A DNA stretch of 64,000 nt from Achromobacter xylosoxidans (GCF_001457475.1 NZ_LN831029.1:5828001-5892000), one strand, 5' to 3'. Counted from the stretch's first letter, positions 10,704 to 21,157 are shown. The notes: generated by a model from the letters alone, not told the origin. Made by a program: numbers and translations.

Positions 10704-10726
10704 GATCCATCAATCATTGATAGATC
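10704..10726. promoter_or_regulatory. 23-bp perfect palindromic operator before the MFS-MarR operon
   Basis: GATC-c-ATCAAT-c-ATTGAT-a-GATC is an exact inverted repeat with only the central base and two symmetric single positions unpaired. It ends 5 bp before the MFS start codon. A candidate -10 (TAGAAT, 10694-10699) lies directly upstream, so a bound repressor would cover the start site. The MarR protein encoded two genes on is the natural ligand. The remainder of the 336-bp gap 10396-10731 shows nothing else that can be supported. Confidence 0.75.
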
Positions 10727-10731
10727 CAACA

Positions 10732-12330
<1,599 letters not shown>

Positions 12331-12333
12331 CTT

Positions 12334-12780
12334 TTGCCCAAACAACAACAGGGCCTGCAGGTCATCCAGCACATGGGCCAGACCTACCGGGTCATGCAAA
12401 GCGCCTTCAGCGGCATGGTCGGCCACGCGCTGCCGCGCTGGCGCATCCTGCTGGCGCTGCATGAATGCGGCCAATGTTCGCAGAAGCACCTGGCCGAACG
12501 CTGCCGCCTCGACCCCGCTTCGCTCACCCGCCAGTTGCAGGCGATGCAGAAGCTCGGCTGGATCGCGCGCGCCGTCGATCCCGACGACAACCGCCTGACC
12601 AACGCCCGCCTCACGCCGGCCGGCCAGGCCGTGGTCGACGAAGCCCTGCCCAAGCGGGCGGCATTTTTCGACGAATCGCTCAAGGGGCTGTCGGCTTCGG
12701 ATATCGACACGCTGAACCGCGTGCTCAACGTGCTGGAAGCCAACTTCCTGCGCGCGGCAGGCGGCAACAAGGGCGAATGA
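12334..12780 (+). CDS. MarR-family transcriptional regulator of the adjacent efflux pump
   Basis: The 148-residue protein has the MarR winged helix: CGQCSQKHLAERCRLDPASLTRQLQAMQKLGWIARAVDPDDNRLTNARLTPAG, with the wing DPDDNR. The start is a TTG at 12334: a good Shine-Dalgarno (GGAGAG, 12322-12327) lies 6 bp upstream, and there is no ATG at suitable distance. It is the second gene of the efflux operon and probably binds the 23-bp palindrome at 10704-10726, relieving repression when a ligand binds. Confidence 0.9.
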   Translation: MPKQQQGLQVIQHMGQTYRVMQSAFSGMVGHALPRWRILLALHECGQCSQKHLAERCRLDPASLTRQLQAMQKLGWIARAVDPDDNRLTNARLTPAGQAVVDEALPKRAAFFDESLKGLSASDIDTLNRVLNVLEANFLRAAGGNKGE

Positions 12781-13030
12781 CCGCGCGCGGGGCGCCCATG
12801 GCGGCGCTTCAACACCGTGGCCGAGCGCCTGCGCACCCGACAGCGTCGGGCTGGACCGCCTCTGCGATGAATTGCGCCGGTCCCGCCATCGATGAGCCGC
12901 CGATCGCCCCCTTCAGGGCTTTCCGCCCTCTCCAACGGTTTCCCCCGATTCAGGCGTTTCGTTGAGCGCCTGGCGCGCCAACGCGGCCCCAGCGTCCGCC
13001 CTCCACATTTGACATCCGAAAAGGTTATTG

Positions 13031-13062
13031 AATAACATTCAATTAATCTATTGAATGTTATT
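13031..13062. promoter_or_regulatory. perfect 13-bp inverted repeat, candidate operator before DUF2938 gene
   Basis: AATAACATTCAAT (13031-13043) and ATTGAATGTTATT (13050-13062) are exact reverse complements around a 6-bp spacer, 21 bp before the DUF2938 start. The stretch is strikingly AT-rich compared with its surroundings. It differs in sequence from the MarR palindrome at 10704. The regulator is not evident. The rest of 12781-13083 carries no gene that can be supported. Confidence 0.6.
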
Positions 13063-13083
13063 TCATTTTCCCGGAACCCGCAC

Positions 13084-13575
13084 ATGCCACCCGACCTCTT
13101 TCTTCGCGCCGTGCTGATCGGCGCCGGCGCCACGCTCGTCATGGACCTGTGGGCGCTGCTGCTCAAGCGCCTGTTCGGCCTGCCGTCGCTGGATTACGCC
13201 CTGGTCGGCCGCTGGCTCGGGCATCTGCCACGAGGGCGCCTGACCCACCCCGGCATCGCCCGCTCGGCGCCCGTAACCGGCGAACGCGCCCTCGGCTGGA
13301 TCGCCCACTACGCCATCGGCATCCTGTTCGCCCTCCTGCTGCTGGCCATCTGGGGCCCGGCCTGGGCCGCGCGACCGACGCTGCTGCCGGCGCTGGCCGT
13401 CGGCATCGCCACGGTCGCGGCGCCCTTCCTGATCCTGCAACCCGGCATGGGCGCCGGCATCGCGGCGTCCAGGACCCCGAAACCCGGCGTGGCACGGCTG
13501 CGCAGCCTGATGGCGCATGCGTCGTTCGGCGTGGGGTTGTATCTGGCGGGATGGGCCGTGGCAAAGGCGTTGTAG
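13084..13575 (+). CDS. DUF2938 family small membrane protein
   Basis: The 163-residue protein has four hydrophobic segments: FLRAVLIGAGATLVMDLWALLL, IGILFALLLLAIWGPAW, LLPALAVGIATVAAPFLIL, and FGVGLYLAGWAVA. The N-terminal 'GxGATLxMDLWalllkr' and 'RSLMAHASFGVGLYL' patterns match the DUF2938 family. It is an inner-membrane protein of unknown function. ATG at 13084 is chosen because it follows the inverted repeat; the frame is open a little further upstream through it. It is a single gene in its own transcription unit. Confidence 0.8.
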   Translation: MPPDLFLRAVLIGAGATLVMDLWALLLKRLFGLPSLDYALVGRWLGHLPRGRLTHPGIARSAPVTGERALGWIAHYAIGILFALLLLAIWGPAWAARPTLLPALAVGIATVAAPFLILQPGMGAGIAASRTPKPGVARLRSLMAHASFGVGLYLAGWAVAKAL

Positions 13576-13788
13576 GCCTGAAGCGGCGCACGCCTCCCGG
13601 TCGGCCCGGACAGCCTTGCCGCGCGCGCGTTTTGCCAATTCCGCCAAGGGCTTTTAAAGTATCGGCCTGGATCACATTCATCGAGGTATTCGTCCCATGC
13701 GCCATTGATGCCGCCGTCGCAATGACGGCCAGTCTCCACCCGCCCCCGTTCGCAGGGGGAGTTCCTGGCATCCCTGGAAGCATCACGC

Positions 13789-15402
13789 ATGACGACTCCC
13801 TATCTCACGCTGGAAAGCGTGTCGTACCTGCTGCCTGACGGCAGCCCGCTTTTCTCCGAACTCGACGAAACCTTCGACGCGCGCCCCACCGGCCTGGTCG
13901 GGCGCAATGGCGTCGGCAAGACCGTGCTCGCGCGCATCCTGGCGGGGCAGTTGCCGCCGTCGAGCGGACGCTGCCTGCGATCAGGCAACGTCTTCTACCT
14001 GGCCCAACAGATTTCCCCGCCCGCCGGCGCCACCGTCGCCAGCCTGGCCGGCCTGCAAGCCACGCTGGACGCGCTGGCGCGCATCGAGGCCGGCAGCAGC
14101 GCGCCGGAAGACTTCGAGCGCGTCGGCGACCGCTGGGACATCCGCCAACGCCTGCAACACGCGCTGGAACGCGACGGCCTGGGCCATCTCGACGCCGCGA
14201 CGCCGGCCAGCGCCCTCAGCGGCGGCGAAGCCATGCGCGTCGCGCTGGCCAGCGCCATGCTGTCCGAAGCCGAATTCCTCATCCTGGACGAACCCACCAA
14301 CCACCTGGACCGCCGCAACCGCGAGGCACTGATCGAACAGCTGCGGCATTGGCCGCGCGGCTTGCTGGTCATCAGCCACGATCGGCAACTGCTCGACACC
14401 CTGGCGCGCATCGTGGAGCTGTCCTCGCTGGGCCTGCGCGGCTACGGCGGCAACTACAGTGCCTATGCCACAAGCAAAGAACATGAACGCGCCAACGCGC
14501 TGGAACGGCTGGAACACCGCAAGCTCGAACGCCGGCGCGAGGAGCAGGCGATGCAGGCCCAGCGCGAGCGGCAGGAGCGCCGCCAGGCGCGCGGCCGGCG
14601 GCACGGCAAGCAGGCCAACCAGGCCAGGATCCTGCTCGACCGGCAAAAGGGCCGCAGCGAGGATTCGGCCGGCAGGCTGAGGCAGCAACACGCAGTCGCC
14701 CACGAACGCTTGGCACAGGCCGTACGCGAGGCCGCGGAGCAAGTCGAACAGGACGCCGCAATCTCGCTGCATGCCCTACCCATCGCGCAAGCGGCGCAGC
14801 GGCGCGTGGCGCAACTGGACCACGTCACGCTGCCTTTCATCGTGGCGCCCACCCGCCATGTCAGCCTTCAGCTGGGCGGACAGCAACGCGTCGCGGTGAC
14901 CGGCCCCAACGGCTGCGGCAAATCGACCCTGCTCAAGGTGCTGGCGGGCCAACTCGCGCCCTTGTCGGGCGAGAGGAAGGCGGCGCCCGAAAGCGTCTAC
15001 CTCGACCAGCGGCTGGCCGGCCTGGCACCGGAGCGGCCCGTGCTCGAACAGCTGCAGGCCGCCAACCCCAACCTGGCCGAAGGCGAACTGCGCGCGCGCC
15101 TGGCCCACCTCGGCCTGGATGCGCGCAAGATCCTGGCGCCCAGCGGCTCGCTCAGTGGCGGCGAACGCCTGAAGGCGGCGCTGGCTTGCGCGCTCTACGC
15201 CGATCCGCCGCCGTGCCTGTTGCTGCTGGACGAACCGGGCAATCACCTCGACCTGCCCTCCATGCTTGCCCTGGAAAGCATGCTGCGCGGCTATCCGGGC
15301 GCGCTGGTCGTGGTGTCGCACGACGAGGCGTTCCTGGACAACCTGGCGCTCACGGACAGGTTGCGGGCCACGCAAGGGGGTTGGCAGCTGGAACCGTGGT
15401 GA
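13789..15402 (+). CDS. ABC-F family ATP-binding protein (two nucleotide-binding domains)
   Basis: The 537-residue cytosolic protein has no membrane segment. It contains two ABC domains: GRNGVGKT / LSGGEAMRVALASAML / LILDEPTNHLDR, and GPNGCGKS / LSGGERLKAALACALY / LLLLDEPGNHLD. A charged, Arg-rich linker (about residues 240-300) joins them, as in ABC-F translation factors that act on the ribosome. The second Walker B has Gly in place of the usual Thr of DEPTNHLD. A GGAAG Shine-Dalgarno (13776-13780) precedes the ATG. Whether it is a housekeeping or a resistance ABC-F cannot be decided here. In 13576-13788 nothing else is seen. Confidence 0.88.
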   Translation: MTTPYLTLESVSYLLPDGSPLFSELDETFDARPTGLVGRNGVGKTVLARILAGQLPPSSGRCLRSGNVFYLAQQISPPAGATVASLAGLQATLDALARIEAGSSAPEDFERVGDRWDIRQRLQHALERDGLGHLDAATPASALSGGEAMRVALASAMLSEAEFLILDEPTNHLDRRNREALIEQLRHWPRGLLVISHDRQLLDTLARIVELSSLGLRGYGGNYSAYATSKEHERANALERLEHRKLERRREEQAMQAQRERQERRQARGRRHGKQANQARILLDRQKGRSEDSAGRLRQQHAVAHERLAQAVREAAEQVEQDAAISLHALPIAQAAQRRVAQLDHVTLPFIVAPTRHVSLQLGGQQRVAVTGPNGCGKSTLLKVLAGQLAPLSGERKAAPESVYLDQRLAGLAPERPVLEQLQAANPNLAEGELRARLAHLGLDARKILAPSGSLSGGERLKAALACALYADPPPCLLLLDEPGNHLDLPSMLALESMLRGYPGALVVVSHDEAFLDNLALTDRLRATQGGWQLEPW

Positions 15403-15572
15403 GCCCACACGATAACGATGCGTCGGCATGGCGATGAGGCCCCGCACTCCTCGCCATCGCCCCGCCCGCTCCCGTTCGCGCGGCTTCGCCATGCCCCTTA
15501 AACAAGTCTTCTTTTGCCGGCCCTGTGCGCGTTATGCGATCCAACCCGGGGGATATCCGGCATATTCCCTGG

Positions 15573-15591
15573 CAGCCATTCTCAATAAATA
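15573..15591. promoter_or_regulatory. possible Fur-like site before the siderophore receptor
   Basis: cagccattctcaataaata contains ATTCTCAAT, a half-match to the ATTCTCATT half of classical Fur boxes, about 55 bp before the receptor start. The other half is poorly conserved. It is listed because siderophore receptors are normally iron regulated, but the match alone is weak. Confidence 0.3.
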
Positions 15592-15644
15592 AAAATGCAA
15601 ATCAATGGCGCTTCTTTTTCCAATATGAACAGGGATGAATTGTC

Positions 15645-17939
15645 ATGCATCACCACTCGTCAGGCTCGTCCGCACTGCTTGGCCTGATCACGCTTGCCCT
15701 GGCATCCGCTGCCGCCCCGGTCCAGGCGCGGCAGCCGGATGCCGCCGGCAACACGTCGTCCGCACCGGCCACGCTGCCGGCCATTGAAGTGAGCGGGCAA
15801 GCCGACGAGCCCACCGAGGCGACACGCTCCTATACCGTGCCCTCGACCCGCGCCTCGACCGGCCTGACACTGAGTCCGAAGGAAACGCCCCAGTCCGTGT
15901 CGGTGGTGACCCGCCAGCAGATGGACGACCAGGGCATGCAGTCCATCGGCGACGTCCTGGGCAGCACCACGGGCATCACTTTCGTCGAGTTGGACAACGG
16001 CGGGCGCACCACCTACCGGGCCCGCGGATTCAACATCACCAACTACAAGGTCGATGGCCTGTCGATCATCGGCGGGTCCTCGTTCAACGGCGGCGGCAGC
16101 GGCGCGATCAACATGGATCTCTACGACCGCGTCAGCATCGTGCGCGGCGCGAACGGATTGTTGGGCGGCACCGGCGATCCCTCCGCCACCGTAGACCTGG
16201 TGCGCAAGCGCCCTGGCCGCGCGCTCGGCGCGAGCCTGACCGTGCGCACCGGAAGCTGGAACAAGAAGAATGCCGTCGGCGACATCAACATACCGCTGGC
16301 GGCGGACGGTCGCGTCCGCTCGCGCCTGGTATTCAGCGGCGAGAACTCCGACGGGTTCCGCGACCACTCGAGCATCGAACGGCAGGGGTTCCTGGCCAGC
16401 TTCGCCATGGATGTGACGGACCGCACGCAGGTCGGCCTGGGCTTCCAGTACGAGCACAGCATCTTCCACGGCGCCTCCTGGGGCGCCAACGTGCCCGCCT
16501 GGTTCGCGGACGGCTCGCCGACCCATTTCCGCCGCAGCCTCAACCTGGCGGCGGACTGGAGCAAGAGCGACATGGAAGCGAAGACGCTGTTCGCCTCGCT
16601 CGACCATCGCTTCGACAACGACTGGAAGCTGCGCGCCGATTATGCCCACACCTCGCGCGCGGACCTGAACAACAAGGGCGCGGTCAAGGTCAACAATGGC
16701 AAGGTCCGCTGGCCCCACTGGAAGCAGGACGGCAGCGGCGCCTACCTCAATGCCATCCATTCGGAGACGGAAGGCGAAACCGACGCGTTCTCGCTGGATC
16801 TGTCGGGGCCCCTGGAACTGTTCGGACGCCAGCATGAACTGCTCGTCGGCCTGAACGGCTCGCGCATGGACGAACCATCCTGGACCTTCAACAGCAGCAA
16901 CTGCAGCATCGACGGCATCGCCGGCTTCAAGGGCCGCTGCCAATACCGCACCGAGCTGCCCGTCGCGGATTGGCGCGCCTGGCGCGGCGACGAATACGGC
17001 AACATCCGCGCGTTCCGCACCGACGCCCGCCGCGTCACCCGGACAACACTCTATGGCGGCTACGTCGCGGGACGCTTCGAGCTCGCCGACGACCTGACCC
17101 TGATCACCGGGCTGCGCCGCAGCGTCTACCAGATCCACAGCGACAACTACAACGCGGCGGGCGTCCGCGGCGCGCGCACCGGCGAAAACGCCGCTCGCGC
17201 CTGGACGCCCTACTACGGCCTCGTCTATGGATTGACACCGACCTACTCGGTCTACGCCAGCTACACCGATGTCTTCACGCCGCAGACCAACAAGAACGAA
17301 AGCGGCGACACCCTCAAGCCCATCACGGGCGCCAGCTACGAGGCCGGCATCAAGGGCGAATGGTTCAACGGCGCGCTCAATGCCGCCGTGTCGGCATTCC
17401 GCAGCCAGCAGAAGAACGTCGCCCTGAAAGACGGCGACAGCTTGACGCCCGATGGCGACCAGGCCTACCGGCCCGGCACCGGCGTCACCGTCAAGGGCCT
17501 CGACGCCGAGATCGCCGGCGCCGTGACGGCCGCATGGAACGTCTATCTGGGCTACACCTACCTGGACGTCGGCAACAAGGACACCGCCGAGCGTCCCGAC
17601 CCGCGCCATCTGCTGCGGCTGAACACCACCTACCGGCTGCAGGGAATGCTGCGAGGGCTGACCATCGGCGGCGGCCTGACCTGGCAAGGCAAGACGGTGT
17701 CCGAGCCCTACCCCGGCCGGCCGGATGGCCATGGCGGCTTCGACGACTCGCCGATTCCCCTGAAGGGCTATGCGCTGTTCAACGCGATGGCGCGCTACGA
17801 CATCAACCGCCATCTGTCGGCCATGCTGAACGTCAGCAATCTGTTCGACAAGACGTACTACCGGCAGTATGGGTTCTATAACGGATTGATCTATGGCGAG
17901 CCGCGGCGGGTGACGTTGAGCTTGCAGGCGAGGTTCTAA
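15645..17939 (+). CDS. TonB-dependent ferric-siderophore receptor (FhuE/FpvA-type barrel without signalling domain)
   Basis: The 764-residue outer membrane protein has a signal peptide (LLGLITLALASAAAPVQA) and a linker. The plug follows from about residue 75 (ETPQSVSVVTRQQMDDQGMQSIGDVL, then GGRTTYRARGFNITNYKVDG, typical of siderophore receptors), and then a 22-strand barrel. It ends in the outer-membrane signature GEPRRVTLSLQARF with terminal Phe. The region before the plug is too short to hold the STN signalling domain, so it probably does not act with a surface-signalling ECF sigma factor, and none is adjacent. The siderophore is unknown. Confidence 0.92.
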   Translation: MHHHSSGSSALLGLITLALASAAAPVQARQPDAAGNTSSAPATLPAIEVSGQADEPTEATRSYTVPSTRASTGLTLSPKETPQSVSVVTRQQMDDQGMQSIGDVLGSTTGITFVELDNGGRTTYRARGFNITNYKVDGLSIIGGSSFNGGGSGAINMDLYDRVSIVRGANGLLGGTGDPSATVDLVRKRPGRALGASLTVRTGSWNKKNAVGDINIPLAADGRVRSRLVFSGENSDGFRDHSSIERQGFLASFAMDVTDRTQVGLGFQYEHSIFHGASWGANVPAWFADGSPTHFRRSLNLAADWSKSDMEAKTLFASLDHRFDNDWKLRADYAHTSRADLNNKGAVKVNNGKVRWPHWKQDGSGAYLNAIHSETEGETDAFSLDLSGPLELFGRQHELLVGLNGSRMDEPSWTFNSSNCSIDGIAGFKGRCQYRTELPVADWRAWRGDEYGNIRAFRTDARRVTRTTLYGGYVAGRFELADDLTLITGLRRSVYQIHSDNYNAAGVRGARTGENAARAWTPYYGLVYGLTPTYSVYASYTDVFTPQTNKNESGDTLKPITGASYEAGIKGEWFNGALNAAVSAFRSQQKNVALKDGDSLTPDGDQAYRPGTGVTVKGLDAEIAGAVTAAWNVYLGYTYLDVGNKDTAERPDPRHLLRLNTTYRLQGMLRGLTIGGGLTWQGKTVSEPYPGRPDGHGGFDDSPIPLKGYALFNAMARYDINRHLSAMLNVSNLFDKTYYRQYGFYNGLIYGEPRRVTLSLQARF

Positions 17940-17980
17940 ATACTGCGCTACCCGTGTCGGAGGAGTACGTACTCCACCAA

Positions 17981-18013
17981 CCGCCTGCGCCGGTCCCTTA
18001 CCGGCGCAGGCGG
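17981..18013 (+). terminator. strong hairpin after the TonB receptor gene
   Basis: A perfect 14-bp stem (CCGCCTGCGCCGGT at 17981-17994, its complement at 18000-18013) with a 5-nt loop lies 41 bp past the receptor stop. It has no T tract, so termination efficiency is uncertain. It marks the end of the native gene before foreign DNA begins. Confidence 0.6.
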
Positions 18014-18071
18014 ATTCGCGCCCTCGTCAGCCTCATATATTTTTAATGCACGCAAGCATTCGGCGGTGTGC

Positions 18072-19112
18072 TTATTCATGCTCGCCTCCCAGTTCTCGCT
18101 CGATCTGTTCGATGCTAGGCAGGCTGGTTTGCAGCTCTTCAGGCAAGGATTCCAACAGTTTGTACTCGGCAATACCCATGGGTTGTGTTTTGTCACCCAA
18201 GGCGTATTCGGCCACCACCTTGTTTTTGCTCTTGCATAGCAGCAGGCCAATGGTGGGGTTGTCCTGTTCGTGCTTGACCTGACGATCCACAGTGGTGAGG
18301 TAAAAACCCAGTTGCCCCAGATGCTCTGGCCTGAAGGCGCCTCCCTTGAGTTCGATGACGACGTAACAGCGCAGCTTCAGGTGATAGAACAGCAGGTCGA
18401 TGAAGAATTCGTCACCTCCCACGTTCAGCAACACTTGCCGCCCAACGAAGGCAAAACCCGCGCCCAGTTCCAGCAGGAACTCGGTAACGTGTTTGACCAG
18501 GGCGTTTTCGATTGCCTGTTCCTGCGCTTCCTCGGTCAGGCCAAGAAAGTCAAAACGGTAGGGGTCTTTCAGCGACTCGCGTGCAAGGTCGGATTGGGGT
18601 GCGGGCAAGCGCGTGTCGAAATTGGTGACGGCCTGACCATTGCGTTCCAGCAGCCTGGCTTCAATCTGCATAACCAGCACATTGCGCGACCAACCATGCT
18701 CGATGGCCCGAGCAGCATACCAACGGCGGGCTTCATGGCTGGGCAGCTTGTCCAGCAACGCCAGTTGGTGATACCAGGGCAATTGTGCAAGCACCTCTTG
18801 CACAAATGAAGCATCCGGCCAGGCTTGGGCAAAGGCACGCATGTACTTGAGGTTGCGCGGGGAAAACCCTTTCATGTCAGGGAAAGCGGTGCGCAGGTCA
18901 TGGGCCAGCCGCTCAATAACCTTGGCTCCCCAGCCTTGTTCGGTCTGCCGTTGCAAGATGTCCTGACCGATCTGCCAGTAGAGCAGCACCAACTCGCGAT
19001 TGACCGCACGCGCCGCCTGCTGTTGAGCCGTGGAAATGCGGACTTTCAGCTCTCCCAGCCAGTGGTCGTAGCCTTCGGGCACGGACATCAAGGAGGCGGG
19101 CTTGTCACTCAT
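18072..19112 (-). CDS. DUF1016 / YhcG-type PDDEXK nuclease family protein
   Basis: The 346-residue protein has the DUF1016 N-terminal domain (NRELVLLYWQIGQDILQRQ...GWGAKVIERLAHDLRTAFPDMKGFSPRNLKYMRAFA) and a C-terminal nuclease-like domain (GAGFAFVGRQVLLNVGGDEFFIDLLFYHLKLRCYVVIELKGG), with the D-x(n)-ExK triad of PDDEXK enzymes (D in FFIDLLFY, ELK). YhcG proteins occur in mobile islands and near type I restriction genes; their exact role is not settled. It overlaps the preceding small ORF by ATGA. The base composition is lower in GC than flanking core genes. Confidence 0.9.
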   Translation of the reverse strand: MSDKPASLMSVPEGYDHWLGELKVRISTAQQQAARAVNRELVLLYWQIGQDILQRQTEQGWGAKVIERLAHDLRTAFPDMKGFSPRNLKYMRAFAQAWPDASFVQEVLAQLPWYHQLALLDKLPSHEARRWYAARAIEHGWSRNVLVMQIEARLLERNGQAVTNFDTRLPAPQSDLARESLKDPYRFDFLGLTEEAQEQAIENALVKHVTEFLLELGAGFAFVGRQVLLNVGGDEFFIDLLFYHLKLRCYVVIELKGGAFRPEHLGQLGFYLTTVDRQVKHEQDNPTIGLLLCKSKNKVVAEYALGDKTQPMGIAEYKLLESLPEELQTSLPSIEQIERELGGEHE

Positions 19113-19309
19113 GCTGCGTCTCCGCTGGTGGCATTGAGCGCGGCCAGTAGTTCTGTTTTCAGCGCCCGTTGTGCCTCGGCGAGTTGCCGGGTGATTTGCT
19201 GGTATTCGGCCATTGGCTCATTCGGATCACCATACTCGACGGCTACTTCATGCGGGTCTTGCAGGAATAGCTCGTGATCCGATGATATCTTGACATGTGA
19301 ATGCATCAT
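19109..19309 (-). CDS. small protein (66 aa) coupled to the DUF1016 gene, possibly a remnant
   Basis: The ORF runs from ATG at 19309 (a second ATG follows at once) and its stop overlaps the DUF1016 start (ATGA). The product is acidic in its first half, and its second half (EYQQITRQLAEAQRALKTELLAAL) looks like an amphipathic coiled helix. I do not recognise the family. Such a helix could be the tail of a larger restriction subunit whose 5' part was lost, or a true small partner of DUF1016. No clear Shine-Dalgarno is visible. Three GGTAATGA-type sites lie upstream. Confidence 0.5.
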   Translation of the reverse strand: MMHSHVKISSDHELFLQDPHEVAVEYGDPNEPMAEYQQITRQLAEAQRALKTELLAALNATSGDAA

Positions 19310-19371
19310 TTCAAGATGAACACAGCCGGAAGGCAACACCAATTCAGCAGGTGTCGCATCTCACAACGTTC

Positions 19372-19420
19372 AAATGGGGTAATTCTCCGACTCATTACCC
19401 TCATTGGCGGATTCATTACC
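19372..19420. repeat. cluster of three AATGGGGTAAT-type sites upstream of the DUF1016 operon
   Basis: AAATGGGGTAAT (19372-19383, plus orientation), CATTACCC (19393-19400) and CATTACC (19414-19420) lie 63-111 bp before the ATG of the small ORF. The first is identical over 12 bp to two copies in front of fic, 13.5 kb away. Probably a regulator binding array. Confidence 0.6.
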
Positions 19421-19659
19421 GCTATTCGACGGCCATCGAATAAGTGGCCGACTTGGGCTATTCACGCCAGCCAGCCCCTCAGAACGCCCCCCCAGTCAAA
19501 GCCGCGCGACGACAGACACATCCACCCTCAACTTCAACGCGGTCGTCCAGAGTCGGACGAGCAATTGGAGCTCGGCGGACCATAACGATGGTTTGAGAGA
19601 CCTTTCACAACCACCATGGACTGCCGAGCACCCCGCAATTAACCAGGAATGGACCGCCC

Positions 19660-19672
19660 CGTCAGACGTTGA
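19660..19672. repeat. candidate attachment-site core (left copy of a 13-bp direct repeat)
   Basis: CGTCAGACGTTGA here is identical to 34592-34604, which covers the last codons and stop of ychF next to the frameshifted integrase gene. The pair would bound a 14.9-kb element. The surrounding gap 19310-19949 has no supportable gene; it holds the AATGGGGTAAT sites, this repeat and the TACCCC cluster. Confidence 0.55.
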
Positions 19673-19766
19673 TCACACGTTTAAACGTTGATCGGTCGGC
19701 AAAGGGCCGTGAATGCTAGGTTTCGCGGGGAAATCAGGCCACGGCCTTTGCGGGAATCGCTGGAAG

Positions 19767-19794
19767 TACCCCCAGTTGTACCCCTATAGGGGTA
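19767..19794. repeat. TACCCCC arm-type site and TACCCCTATAGGGGTA palindrome
   Basis: TACCCCCA (19767-19774) is followed by the perfect 16-bp palindrome TACCCC-TATA-GGGGTA (19779-19794), about 95 bp inside the left candidate attachment core. Three TACCCCC sites lie at a comparable distance inside the right core. The arrangement suggests integrase arm-binding sites. Confidence 0.5.
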
Positions 19795-19949
19795 TCGGGA
19801 TGATAGATCAGTCTGGATGCGGGTGCCAGCGCTGCGCCTGCCGGATAAAACGGGTATGGCGCAGACCGCATTGTTAGCTGACGCATGGAGCGGTACGCGA
19901 TGAGATGCAGGGGAACGGGCCGCTGTGGCCCAGACCTTGGAGAACTCTC

Positions 19950-21107
19950 ATGGCAGACCATCACACCGTCCACAACCCGCTGGGGCAAGACGCCCTGTTC
20001 ACTACGCCGGCCTCGCTCATGCTGGATGCACGTCTCACGCCGCTGGAGCGCAATGGCTGGCAGGTGCTGCGCATGCTGCGCTCTGCGGAGGGCATCAGTC
20101 CGCTGGCGAATCTGGGGCAGTTGCGCCGCTATCTCACTTCCACCCCGCTGGGGCAGAGGGCCGGCTACGAGACGGCCCGGCGCGTCCTCGTTGTGCTTCG
20201 GCTGACAGGCTGGATCAGCTTGGTAGGCCAGCACCGCGATCCTCTAACCGGCCATGTGCTCAGCGAGCTGTATCAGGTTCACGAAAGCGCCCTGCACTTC
20301 CAGCAGGCCTGCGCGCTCGATGTCAGTCTGTCCGCGCTTCTGCAAGCCTCTATCGGCCACGAAAACAACCAGGTGGATCGGGTGGCCGTCCACATTCAGG
20401 CAACGCTGGCGCAGGCACCTGAAGCCGCTTCCATTGCGACCCACGATCAGCGCGGCGATGACGATGATTTGCCCCCTGCGCCGCCGTCGCAGGCGAGCGA
20501 AGCAGCCGACCCACTGCCATTATCTGGCGATTCCGCTGGCAGCACGCTTGTTCCGCAACAGACCGGACACGCTCGCCACATGACGGCTGAGCAGAGCAGT
20601 ACGTATAAGACGTATATGTATAAAAAAGAACGTACGTACCGCGCGCGCGAGGGCGACGGCGATTCGGCATCGCAGTCGGTGAGCTTGCCGCCTTGCCTGA
20701 GCAATGCCCAGGCAGATCAGCAAAAGGACGTGCAGGCCGCCTTGCGGCGGCTACCGCCGCAGCATCGCCAGGAAGTGCTCGACGAGTTGCAGGCACGCAG
20801 CCAGAGCGGCACAGTGCGCAATGTCGTGGCCTACTTCTTCGCCTTGGTGAAGCGTGTTTTTGCGGGCGAGTTCCGCTTGTGGGCGGGCCGTAAGGCGACA
20901 TCTGCCGCCCCACGGACTGCCGAGAATCGGCCTGCTGGTGTGCCACGCACCGAACACCGCCCAGAACCGACTGCGCAACCGGCATCGCGTGAAACCGCCC
21001 TGGCGCACATCGCCAACATCCGCAAGATGCTGAACGCCTCGACGAACGCTGGGGACATCGCAGCACAGGCAATGCAGGCCAAGGGATGGCAGCCCCATCC
21101 TGCGTAG
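19950..21107 (+). CDS. STY4528-family pathogenicity island replication protein
   Basis: The 385-residue protein has the family's N-terminal LMLDARLTPLERNGWQVLRMLRS and the winged-helix-like RAGYETARRVLVVLRLTGWISLV, then a variable middle. The conserved TYKTYMYKKERTYRAREGD segment and a C-terminal LRRLPPQHRQEVLDELQARSQSGTVRNVVAYFFALVKRV follow. The family occurs on integrative and conjugative elements and SPI-7-like islands, where it is assigned to replication. The ATG at 19950 is preceded by GGAGA at 19939-19943; the frame opens slightly upstream. It is a marker of an ICE, yet no conjugation genes accompany it here. Confidence 0.85.
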   Translation: MADHHTVHNPLGQDALFTTPASLMLDARLTPLERNGWQVLRMLRSAEGISPLANLGQLRRYLTSTPLGQRAGYETARRVLVVLRLTGWISLVGQHRDPLTGHVLSELYQVHESALHFQQACALDVSLSALLQASIGHENNQVDRVAVHIQATLAQAPEAASIATHDQRGDDDDLPPAPPSQASEAADPLPLSGDSAGSTLVPQQTGHARHMTAEQSSTYKTYMYKKERTYRAREGDGDSASQSVSLPPCLSNAQADQQKDVQAALRRLPPQHRQEVLDELQARSQSGTVRNVVAYFFALVKRVFAGEFRLWAGRKATSAAPRTAENRPAGVPRTEHRPEPTAQPASRETALAHIANIRKMLNASTNAGDIAAQAMQAKGWQPHPA

Positions 21108-21124
21108 CAAATGCTGCCGCGAAA

Positions 21125-21157
21125 CGGGTCGTCACTGCACGCCGCAGTGACGACCCG
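21125..21157 (+). terminator. long hairpin downstream of the STY4528 gene
   Basis: A perfect 14-bp stem (CGGGTCGTCACTGC at 21125-21138, complement at 21144-21157) with a 5-nt loop lies 17 bp after the stop. No T tract follows. The rest of 21108-21711 (604 bp) shows only short frames without support and one small hairpin (21631-21644). Confidence 0.55.

Noticed and set aside
15645..17939. Surface-signalling (STN-containing) siderophore receptor
   Set aside because: The segment between signal peptide and plug is only about 45 residues, too short for the STN domain, and no ECF sigma/anti-sigma pair is near.
18025..18030. A third attachment-core copy left of the DUF1016 gene (CGTCAG)
   Set aside because: Only six to seven bases match the 13-mer, which is expected by chance; it cannot support a second, tandem island.
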